From Gammaproteobacteria bacterium (GTDB lineage Bacteria; Pseudomonadota; Gammaproteobacteria; GCA-001735895), in contig JAOTUD010000021.1 of NCBI GenBank assembly GCA_029864065.1, forward strand, positions 1-14,459: a DNA stretch of 14,459 nt. Reading direction: 5' to 3'. Made by a program: the position numbers and the translations under genes. Under the pieces are notes generated by a model, which was not told where the DNA came from, did not search any database, and saw nothing but the letters and a program-made list of their open reading frames with translations. Positions within the stretch are counted from its first letter, which is position 1. Every line of letters starts with the position of its first letter. Shown here piece by piece: positions 1-6,573 of the stretch.

Positions 1-143
1 GGGGTTTTCTCGCCGTGAAACGGGCAGCAGGCCCAGTATTCGCGTCCCTTCTTTTTTAACGGCACGCGGCTGTCGATGACCTCGACGATATCGACGCGAT
101 TGAGCAGGTCATCGATGAATGCGCGCGGTATCTTGCCAGACAT
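1..143 (-). CDS. dnaG: DNA primase DnaG, N-terminal fragment (cut by window edge)
   Basis: Partial gene: only the first 47 codons lie in the window, reading leftward from an ATG at 143. DnaG makes the RNA primers for replication at the fork, with the DnaB helicase. The N-terminus MSGKIPRAFIDDLLNRVDIV closely follows the E. coli DnaG start, and a basic stretch (LKKKG) leads into ACCPFHGEKT. That last stretch is the first half of the CHC2 zinc finger, with C40 and H43 at the same residue numbers as in E. coli; the second cysteine pair lies beyond the edge. The gene begins 24 bases after the gltB stop. No good Shine-Dalgarno sequence precedes it, and no terminator or clear promoter lies in the gap. 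dnaG usually sits between rpsU and rpoD, so this context is unusual. The identification is confident; whether the rest of the gene is intact cannot be seen. Confidence 0.93.
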   Translation of the reverse strand, partial: MSGKIPRAFIDDLLNRVDIVEVIDSRVPLKKKGREYWACCPFHGEKT

Positions 144-167
144 CGAGCTTATACCCGGGTAGGACCG

Positions 168-3100
168 CTAAGCGGCATTTCTTTGCAGGGTTTCCAGCAA
201 TGAATCGAACTCGGCCGCCTTCGGTTTGACCATCCAGATCTTGCGCTTGAAATGATTGAAATTTTCGAGGATGTACTGACCCCATTCGCTGCCGGTCTCG
301 TCGACATACCCGGCGATCGCGGTTTCCAGGTAGACGCGGTGGCTTTCCATCGATTCGTCGACGATGCGGTGGATATCGATGAGCTCCTTGTTAACCCGGT
401 CGAAAAAGTTGCGATCAAGATCCAGAACATAGGCAATACCGCCGGTCATTCCTGCACCGAAATTGTATCCGGTGTTGCCGAGTATTGTAACAATGCCACC
501 GGTCATATACTCGCAGCCGTGGTCGCCGACGCCTTCGACGATGGCGTGCGCGCCCGAGTTGCGCACCGCGAAACGCTCTCCGGCGAGTCCCGCGGCGAGC
601 AGCTTGCCGCCGGTCGCGCCATACAGGCAGGTATTGCCGATGATGGTTGCGTCCTGGGACTTGAAATGACTGCCCCGCGGCGGCGTGATGACGACCTTGC
701 CGCCCGCCATGCCCTTGCAAACGTAGTCGTTGGCGTCGCCCTCGAGGTACATGTTGAGCCCGCCGGCATTCCAGACGCCGAAGCTTTGCCCTGCGGTGCC
801 GGTGAGTCTCAGCGTGATCGGGTGCTCCGACATGCCGTGGTTGCCGTGGATGCGCGCGATCTCGCCGGACAGGCGCGCGCCGATCGAGCGGTGGGTATTG
901 TTGATGCGGTATTCGAATTCGCCGCCGCTGGAATCTTTGATAGCCGGCATGCAGTCGGCTACCATTTGTTCCGCCAGTTCACCCTTGTCCCAGGGTTCGT
1001 TGCGTGCCGCGGTGCAGTAGCGCGGCAGCGCCGGGTCGACCCCGCCGTCGGACAGGATCGGCGCCAGGTTCAGCCCGCGCTGAGCCGGTGTGTTACCCTC
1101 GATGGCTTGCAGCAGGTCGGTGCGGCCGATCAGCTCTTCGAGCTTGCGCACCCCGAGGCTGGCCATGATTTCGCGCGTTTCCTCGGCGATGAAGCGGAAG
1201 AAATTCTTGACCTTCTCGGCGGTGCCGACGAAGTGTTTCTGGCGTAACTCCAGGTTTTGCGTGGCGACGCCGGTGGCGCAGTTGTTCAGGTGGCAGATGC
1301 GCAGGTACTTGCAGCCCATCGCCACCATCGGCCCGGTACCGAAACCGAAGCTCTCGGCGCCGAGGATCGCGGCCTTGACGACGTCGAGGCCGGTCTTGAG
1401 GCCGCCGTCGGTCTGGATACGCACCTTGCTGCGCAGCCTGTTGGCGCGCAGCACCTGGTGGGTCTCGGAAAGCCCCAGTTCCCATGGCGAGCCGGCGTAC
1501 TTGACCGAGGTCAGCGGGCTTGCGCCGGTGCCGCCGTCGTAACCGGCGATCGTGATCAGGTCGGCGTAAGCCTTGGCTACGCCGGCCGCGACGGTGCCGA
1601 CACCGGCCTCGGCGACGAGCTTGACCGATACCAGTGCCTGCGGATTGACCTGCTTGAGGTCGAAAATCAGTTGCGCGAGGTCCTCGATCGAGTAGATGTC
1701 GTGGTGCGGCGGCGGCGAAATCAGCGTTACCCCGGGCTCCGAGTTTCTCAGGCGAGCGATCAGTTCGTTGACTTTCCTGCCGGGCAATTGCCCGCCTTCA
1801 CCGGGCTTGGCGCCCTGGGCGATCTTGATCTGCAGCACTTCCGCGTTGACCAGGTAGTGCGGCGTGACGCCGAAGCGGCCGGAAGCGATCTGCTTGATCT
1901 TCGACACCCGATCGGTGCCGAAACGCGCCGGATCTTCACCGCCCTCGCCGGAATTGGAACGCCCGCCGAGCTGGTTCATCGCCTGCGCCAGGGTTTCGTG
2001 CGCTTCCGGCGACAGCGCGCCGAGCGACATGCCGGCGGAATCGAAGCGCGCCAGGATCGTGGCGGCCGGCTCGACCTCGTCGATATCGATCGGCGTCTGC
2101 GGCTTCAGTTGCAACAGGTCGCGCAGCATCGACGGCGGACGGTTGTTGACGATGTCGGAGTACTTCTTCCAGTCGGCGTAAGCGCCGCTGTTGACCGCGG
2201 CCTGCAAGCTGTGGACGACGTCGGGATTATAGGCGTGGTACTCGCCGCCGTGGACGTACTTCAGCAGTCCACCCTGGTCGACGGTCTTGCGCGGGTTCCA
2301 CGCGATCTTGTTGAGCGCTTTCTGCTCGGCCTCGAGCTCGTCGAAACCGATGCCGTCGATGCGGCAGGTGGTGCCCGGGAAGCACAGGTCGACCACCTCG
2401 CGGTGCAGGCCGACAATCTCGAACAATTGCGCGCCGCGGTAGCTGGCAATGGTCGAGATGCCCATCTTCGAGATGATCTTGTATAAACCCTTGTTGATGC
2501 CGTGGCGGTAGTTGGAGCCGGTGTTCGGGCATTCGAGTTCGGGCAGCTCGCCGCTGCGTGTCATGCCGACGATGCTGGCATAAGCCATGTACGGGTAGAT
2601 CGCGGTCGCGCCGAAACCTATCAGCACCGCCATCTGGTGCGGATCGCGCGCGCTGCCGGTCTCGACCACGATATTGGTGTCGCAACGACCACCGGTGTTG
2701 CTGAGTCGGTGATGTACGGCGCCGGTGGCGAGCGCCGCGTGCGCGATCAGCTGGTTGCGCGGGATATCCTTGTCGCTCAGCACGACGATAACAATGCCTC
2801 GACGCGACGCCTTTTCAGCCTGGTCCTGGATATCGATAATGGCCTGCTTTAACGATTTCTTTTCCGGATCGTAGCCGAGTGAAATGATTTCATGCGCGTA
2901 ACCCTGGCCGTGCCAGGCGAGCAGATCGACGAATTTCTGTTCCGACAGGATGGGTGAACTGACGACCAGCCGGTCGGCGTGATCGGCGGAATCGTGGAAC
3001 AGGTTGTGTTCACGCCCGAAGCAGGTTTCCAGCGACATGACGATTTTTTCGCGCAACGGGTCGATCGGCGGATTGGTCACCTGCGCAAACTGCTGCCGAA

Positions 3101-4646
3101 AGCTGTCGTATAGCGGACGGTGGTGCATCGATAACACCGGCAGCGGCGTATCGTCGCCCATCGATCCGGTCGCTTCCTGCGAATCCTCGGCCAGCACCCG
3201 CAGAACCTGGTCACGCTCTTCGAAGCTTACCTGGAACAGCTTTTCGAGCCGGGTCAGGATTTCACGGCTCATCGCCAGCGCCGAGAACGGCGAGTTGACG
3301 GGATTGGCGCTCAAATGCCTGAGCCGGTCGCGCAGCCAGATTTCGTAGGGGTGGCGATTCTGCAACTGCTTGTCGATGTCTTCGGACAGCAGCAGCTTGC
3401 TGGTCTTGGTATCGACCGCAATCATTTCCCCTGGTTTCAGGCGCCCCTTGGCGATGACGTCTTCGGGTGCGTAATTCCATACGCCGATTTCGGAGGCCAG
3501 CGTGATGTGGCGGTCCTTGGTCATGACCCAGCGCGCCGGACGCAGGCCGTTGCGGTCCATCACGCAGCAGGCGTGACGGCCGTCGGTCAGGACGATGCCG
3601 GCGGGCCCGTCCCAGGGCTCCATGTGCATCGACGAATACTCGTAGAATGCATGCAGCGCGGGCTCCATGTTGTCGACGTTCTGCCAGGCCGGCGGAATCA
3701 GCAGGCGCACCGCGCGAAACAGGTCCATGCCCCCGGAGAGCAGGAAATCGAGCATGTTATCGAGCGAGCTCGAATCCGAGCCGGTCATGTTGACGATCGG
3801 CTTGATCGCCTCTATGTCGGGCAGCAGATCGGACTTGAACTTGTAGGCGCGCGCGTTGGCCCAGTTACGATTACCCTGGATGGTGTTGATTTCGCCGTTG
3901 TGGGCGAGGTAGCGAAACGGTTGCGCGAGCTTCCACTGCGGCCAGGTATTGGTCGAAAAGCGCTGATGAAACACGCAGATGGCCGTCTCCAGCGACGGAT
4001 CGTTCAGATCCGGATAAAACACCGGCAGGTATTCGGGCATGATCAGCCCCTTGTAGGACAGCACGTCGTTGGACAGGCTCGAAATATAGTAGTAGTTCTC
4101 GATGCGTCGATTTTCCTGCGCCTCGAAGGCATGGCCGGCGGCGCGGCGGGCGAGGTAAAGCGAGCGGTTGAACTCGGCGCGCGACAGGGCGGCGGGCGCA
4201 TTGACGTAAACGTGGTAGATGGCCGGCAGCGATTTGCGCGCTTCTTCGCCGCAGGCCGATGGATCGATTGGCACCTCGCGCCAGCCGGCGACTTCGAGCC
4301 CCTGGTCGATAATCTTGTCGGCGATAACCTGCTGCGATATCGCGGTCTCCTCGGCAAGCGGCGACATGAACACCAGGCCGACCGCGTAGCGCCGCGCACA
4401 GTGGATGCCGAGTTCCGCGGCTTTCGCGCGCAAAAAGGAGTCGGGTTTTTTCAACAGCAGGCCGCAGCCGTCGCCCGACTTGCCGTCGGCGGCGACGGCG
4501 CCTCTGTGCGTCAGGCGCCCGAGCGCCTCGATCGACGTCTTCACCAGCCAGTGGCTAGGCTTGTCGTCGATGTTGGCGATCAATCCGAATCCGCAGCTGT
4601 CTTTCTCGAAACCGGGTTGATAAAGGCCTTTCAGTTCGTCATTCAT
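168..4646 (-). CDS. gltB: Glutamate synthase (NADPH-type) large (alpha) subunit
   Basis: Encodes a 1492-residue protein, the usual length for bacterial GltB. With the small subunit GltD it converts glutamine plus 2-oxoglutarate to two glutamates in the cytoplasm (GOGAT step of ammonia assimilation). The class II amidotransferase domain starts at C18 (KDSCGFGLIAN), the expected N-terminal nucleophile after removal of a 17-residue propeptide, and runs to roughly residue 430. A central domain (about 480-770) is followed by the FMN/synthase domain (about 820-1190), with the GEGGEDP and PPPHHDIYSIEDL stretches. C1112, C1118 and C1123 (C-x5-C-x4-C) are the 3Fe-4S ligands. The C-terminal glycine-rich beta-helix (GXGXG repeats) covers about 1285-1410. 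The ATG start is supported by an in-frame TGA five codons upstream and by the short propeptide; the ribosome site is weak (AAGAG, very close to the ATG). A promoter and an NtrC-like dyad lie upstream. No gltD follows: dnaG comes next, so the partner must be encoded elsewhere. Confidence 0.98.
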   Translation of the reverse strand: MNDELKGLYQPGFEKDSCGFGLIANIDDKPSHWLVKTSIEALGRLTHRGAVAADGKSGDGCGLLLKKPDSFLRAKAAELGIHCARRYAVGLVFMSPLAEETAISQQVIADKIIDQGLEVAGWREVPIDPSACGEEARKSLPAIYHVYVNAPAALSRAEFNRSLYLARRAAGHAFEAQENRRIENYYYISSLSNDVLSYKGLIMPEYLPVFYPDLNDPSLETAICVFHQRFSTNTWPQWKLAQPFRYLAHNGEINTIQGNRNWANARAYKFKSDLLPDIEAIKPIVNMTGSDSSSLDNMLDFLLSGGMDLFRAVRLLIPPAWQNVDNMEPALHAFYEYSSMHMEPWDGPAGIVLTDGRHACCVMDRNGLRPARWVMTKDRHITLASEIGVWNYAPEDVIAKGRLKPGEMIAVDTKTSKLLLSEDIDKQLQNRHPYEIWLRDRLRHLSANPVNSPFSALAMSREILTRLEKLFQVSFEERDQVLRVLAEDSQEATGSMGDDTPLPVLSMHHRPLYDSFRQQFAQVTNPPIDPLREKIVMSLETCFGREHNLFHDSADHADRLVVSSPILSEQKFVDLLAWHGQGYAHEIISLGYDPEKKSLKQAIIDIQDQAEKASRRGIVIVVLSDKDIPRNQLIAHAALATGAVHHRLSNTGGRCDTNIVVETGSARDPHQMAVLIGFGATAIYPYMAYASIVGMTRSGELPELECPNTGSNYRHGINKGLYKIISKMGISTIASYRGAQLFEIVGLHREVVDLCFPGTTCRIDGIGFDELEAEQKALNKIAWNPRKTVDQGGLLKYVHGGEYHAYNPDVVHSLQAAVNSGAYADWKKYSDIVNNRPPSMLRDLLQLKPQTPIDIDEVEPAATILARFDSAGMSLGALSPEAHETLAQAMNQLGGRSNSGEGGEDPARFGTDRVSKIKQIASGRFGVTPHYLVNAEVLQIKIAQGAKPGEGGQLPGRKVNELIARLRNSEPGVTLISPPPHHDIYSIEDLAQLIFDLKQVNPQALVSVKLVAEAGVGTVAAGVAKAYADLITIAGYDGGTGASPLTSVKYAGSPWELGLSETHQVLRANRLRSKVRIQTDGGLKTGLDVVKAAILGAESFGFGTGPMVAMGCKYLRICHLNNCATGVATQNLELRQKHFVGTAEKVKNFFRFIAEETREIMASLGVRKLEELIGRTDLLQAIEGNTPAQRGLNLAPILSDGGVDPALPRYCTAARNEPWDKGELAEQMVADCMPAIKDSSGGEFEYRINNTHRSIGARLSGEIARIHGNHGMSEHPITLRLTGTAGQSFGVWNAGGLNMYLEGDANDYVCKGMAGGKVVITPPRGSHFKSQDATIIGNTCLYGATGGKLLAAGLAGERFAVRNSGAHAIVEGVGDHGCEYMTGGIVTILGNTGYNFGAGMTGGIAYVLDLDRNFFDRVNKELIDIHRIVDESMESHRVYLETAIAGYVDETGSEWGQYILENFNHFKRKIWMVKPKAAEFDSLLETLQRNAA

Positions 4647-4745
4647 ACTCTTGTCGCGTCAAATCCGTATTCGGCATCGCCGAAGCCCGTCGGTGCCGTC
4701 GGTCAGGCGAGAATCGGGGACTTTCGCGCGGCCAAAAGGCTGGAT

Positions 4746-4774
4746 ATTATACTCGCGAGATAACAATAGATAAA
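4746..4774 (-). promoter_or_regulatory. Candidate sigma70-type promoter of gltB
   Basis: Read on the minus strand, a perfect TATAAT (4746-4751) stands 17 bases downstream of TTTATC (4769-4774), a poor -35 match. Transcription would begin near 4739, giving a leader of about 90 bases before the gltB ATG. The surroundings are AT-rich compared with the neighbouring genes. The poor -35 box fits a promoter that needs an activator, and an NtrC-like dyad lies about 69 bases upstream of the predicted start. The -10 box is seen directly; its use as a promoter is inference. Confidence 0.6.
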
Positions 4775-4799
4775 TTAACAGTTGCGGGTCGATTCGATT

Positions 4800-4816
4800 T
4801 GCACCAATCGGGTGCA
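4800..4816. promoter_or_regulatory. NtrC-like binding dyad upstream of gltB
   Basis: The 17-base sequence TGCACCAATCGGGTGCA is a perfect dyad with half-sites TGCACC and GGTGCA separated by five bases. This matches the known NtrC (GlnG) enhancer pattern TGCACC-N5-GGTGCA in all twelve specified positions. It lies between the aroB-end repeat and the gltB promoter, centred about 69 bases upstream of the predicted gltB transcription start. Control of a glutamate synthase gene by the nitrogen regulator makes biological sense. I looked for a sigma54 promoter (GG-N10-GC) between this site and gltB and found none, so the mode of action (activation or repression at a sigma70 promoter) is open. The DNA could also form a small 6-bp hairpin. 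Confidence 0.6.
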
Positions 4817-4847
4817 GGCCTGCCGCGCGACAGGTTACAGAAAATGC

Positions 4848-4897
4848 GGGGACACAATACTTATTTTCCCACAGGGAAATGTAAGTATTGTGTCCCC
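4848..4897. repeat. Long hairpin repeat (REP-like) abutting the aroB stop codon
   Basis: Perfect 16-base inverted arms, GGGGACACAATACTTA at 4848-4863 and its complement at 4882-4897, enclose a second stem. The inner stem pairs TTTCCC (4865-4870) with GGGAAA (4874-4879) around a 3-base loop. The right arm ends exactly where the aroB TAA (4898-4900) begins. The two stems are separated only by a small bulge, so either strand folds into a long cruciform or RNA hairpin. No U-run follows it, so it is not a classic terminator, although a hairpin at a 3' end can protect or end a transcript. From memory, motifs of this GGGGACACAATAC type recur in gammaproteobacterial genomes near IS200-like/REP-associated transposases. 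That link is unchecked. No transposase gene is present and there is no second copy in this window. Confidence 0.8.
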
Positions 4898-5980
4898 TTA
4901 ATTCAGCGTTTGCAGTAACTTGTCTTGATCGTAATCGGCGCTGACGAAGGCTTCCCCGAGTGCGCGCAGCAATACCAGCTTGATGCTGCCATCGACCGCC
5001 TTCTTGTCGATTGCCATGACGTCGAGAAATTGCCGCGTCGTCATATCGGCGGGGGGAGCCACCGGCAGGCCGGCCCGCTGCAGTAGCGCGCTCGCTCTGC
5101 TGCGGACGCTTTCGTCGATCCAGCCCTCGCGAAGCGACAGGTCGATGGCCATCATCATGCCGGCGGCCACCGCCTCGCCATGCAGCCAGTTGCCGTAACC
5201 CATCGCGGTTTCGATGGCATGCCCGAAGGTATGACCGAGGTTTAGAATGGCGCGCAAGCCTGCCTCGCGTTCGTCGAGTTCGACCACGCGCGCCTTGATC
5301 CGGCAAGAGACCAGTACCGCCTCGGCCAGCAGGTTCGTATCGCCGGCCTTCAGCGCGTCGATGTTTTGCTCCAGCCAGGCGAAAAATTCCGCGTCGTAAA
5401 TCAGGCCGTACTTGACGACCTCGGCCAGCCCCGCGGAGAGTTCGCGCGCCGGCAGGGTGCCGAGCGTACCGATATCCGCGATAACGCACTGCGGCTGGTA
5501 GAACGCGCCGATCATGTTTTTACCGAGCGGGTGGTTGACCCCGGTCTTGCCGCCCACCGACGAGTCGACCTGCGACAGCAGCGTGGTCGGGATCTGCACG
5601 AAATTCACCCCGCGCTGGTAAATGCTCGCGGCGAACCCGGCGATATCGCCGACGACGCCGCCACCGAGCGCGATTACGGTGCTGCGCCGATCGTGACGTC
5701 GTTGCAACAGCGTCTCGATGATGGACTCGACCGAGGCCATGGTTTTGAACTGCTCGCCATCGTCGAGGATCACGCTGTCGTGCCTGGTCGTGCCAGCATC
5801 GAGCGCCTGTTGCACGGCGGCGAGGTAGAGCGGGGCAACGGTCGTGTTGGACACGATCAGGGCCGAGCGCCCCTTGATGTGCGGGCCCAGCAGTGGCGCC
5901 TGTCCGAGCAACCCCGTGCCGATGTAAATCGGGTAACTGCGCGCGCCAAGTTCAACGGTTAGTTTATGTTTAATATCCAT
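4898..5980 (-). CDS. aroB: 3-dehydroquinate synthase
   Basis: A 360-residue cytoplasmic enzyme of normal length that converts DAHP to 3-dehydroquinate, the second step of the shikimate pathway, using NAD and a divalent metal. The NAD-binding GGGVVGDIAGF and the PTTLLSQVDSSVGGKTGVNH active-site stretch are intact. Metal ligands are recognisable as E187 (AEVVKYG), H250 (NLGHTFGHAIE) and H267 (NWLHGEAV), matching E. coli 184, 247 and 264 with a constant +3 shift. The ATG at 5980 lies 2 bases after the aroK stop, so the two genes are surely co-transcribed; the ribosome site is weak, which suggests translational coupling. The stop codon abuts a long inverted repeat. In related genomes a damX-type SPOR-domain gene often follows aroB; here there is none. 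Confidence 0.98.
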   Translation of the reverse strand: MDIKHKLTVELGARSYPIYIGTGLLGQAPLLGPHIKGRSALIVSNTTVAPLYLAAVQQALDAGTTRHDSVILDDGEQFKTMASVESIIETLLQRRHDRRSTVIALGGGVVGDIAGFAASIYQRGVNFVQIPTTLLSQVDSSVGGKTGVNHPLGKNMIGAFYQPQCVIADIGTLGTLPARELSAGLAEVVKYGLIYDAEFFAWLEQNIDALKAGDTNLLAEAVLVSCRIKARVVELDEREAGLRAILNLGHTFGHAIETAMGYGNWLHGEAVAAGMMMAIDLSLREGWIDESVRSRASALLQRAGLPVAPPADMTTRQFLDVMAIDKKAVDGSIKLVLLRALGEAFVSADYDQDKLLQTLN

Positions 5981-5982
5981 TA

Positions 5983-6504
5983 CTATTTCAGGCTGTCGGG
6001 TAGCTGGGTGATGATATCAGCCGCGAGGCGCCGCGCCACGCGTTTGTCTGTCTTGATCGCGAGGTCGGCCAGGTCGAGGTAAATCGGGCGGCGTTCCTGC
6101 AGCAACGCCTCGAGCCGTTCACGCGGATTGTCGGTTTGCAGCAGGGGTCGCTTCTTGTCGCGCGCCAGGCGTTGCATCTGCTGGTTTACCGAGGTATCGA
6201 GAAAGACGATGAATCCTTTTTGTTTCAGCAGTTTCTGGTTTTCCTCGCGCAGCACGGAACCGCCGCCGGTGGCGATAACGCGGTTGTTCTGACTCAGCAG
6301 ATCGCGCAGCGCACTGGACTCGCGGTCGCGAAAACCCTGCTCTCCCTCAATATCGAAAATGCGCGCGATATCGACACCGGTTCGTTTCTCGATGTAATGA
6401 TCGCTGTCCTGGAATTCGCGGTGTAGCCGCCTGGCGATGATATTGCCAATGGTCGACTTGCCGGAGCCCATGGGGCCGATCAAAATGATATTACGGTGAC
6501 TCAT
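5983..6504 (-). CDS. aroK: Shikimate kinase I
   Basis: A 173-residue cytoplasmic kinase that phosphorylates shikimate with ATP, of usual length and close to E. coli AroK. The Walker A motif GPMGSGKST covers about residues 10-18. DSDHYIEKRTG, GFRDRES and ATGGGSV supply the shikimate- and nucleotide-binding parts, and RDKKRPLL is the mobile LID. I chose the ATG at 6504 (MSHRNIILIG), which aligns with the E. coli N-terminus. An in-frame TTG at 6522 would add six residues, but it lies 3 bases past the U-tract of the upstream terminator and has no ribosome site. The ATG also lacks a clear Shine-Dalgarno sequence. aroB follows after 2 bases. The gene starts only about 20 bases after a strong terminator, so it depends on read-through or on a promoter inside the end of pilQ. 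Confidence 0.96.
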   Translation of the reverse strand: MSHRNIILIGPMGSGKSTIGNIIARRLHREFQDSDHYIEKRTGVDIARIFDIEGEQGFRDRESSALRDLLSQNNRVIATGGGSVLREENQKLLKQKGFIVFLDTSVNQQMQRLARDKKRPLLQTDNPRERLEALLQERRPIYLDLADLAIKTDKRVARRLAADIITQLPDSLK

Positions 6505-6524
6505 GCGGATATCATAACCCAAAC

Positions 6525-6557
6525 AAAAAAAAGGCAGCCATCGAGGCTGCCTTTTTT
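6525..6557 (-). terminator. Rho-independent terminator after pilQ, symmetric (bidirectional)
   Basis: On the minus strand GGCAGCC (6545-6551), a 5-base loop and GGCTGCC (6533-6539) form a perfect 7-bp GC-rich stem. A run of eight Ts (6525-6532) follows, and six As stand before the stem. The A and T runs can extend the stem, and the element works in either direction. It lies 16 bases after the pilQ stop (6574) and about 20 bases before the aroK ATG, so it should end most pilMNOPQ transcription. The structure is seen directly; its efficiency is not known. Confidence 0.93.
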
Positions 6558-6573
6558 CGGAGCGAATATAGAG

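Noticed and set aside
152..161. Palindrome TACCCGGGTA between gltB and dnaG as a terminator or operator
   Set aside because: It is only ten bases, has no loop and no T-run; too short to support a function.
3315..4763. Long open frame on the plus strand (about 480 codons) opposite gltB, and a similar one at 1257-2486
   Set aside because: Both lie antisense to a well-recognised gltB, show no family motif and have the composition expected of the reverse of GC-rich codons. They are shadows.
4647..4800. Possible sigma54 promoter ahead of gltB
   Set aside because: I checked GG pairs on the minus strand for a GC ten bases further on and found none; the nearest candidate (TTGGCC) is followed by GT instead.
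6505..6522. Upstream TTG start for aroK adding six residues
   Set aside because: It lies next to the terminator U-tract, has no ribosome site, and the extra residues are not part of the family N-terminus.
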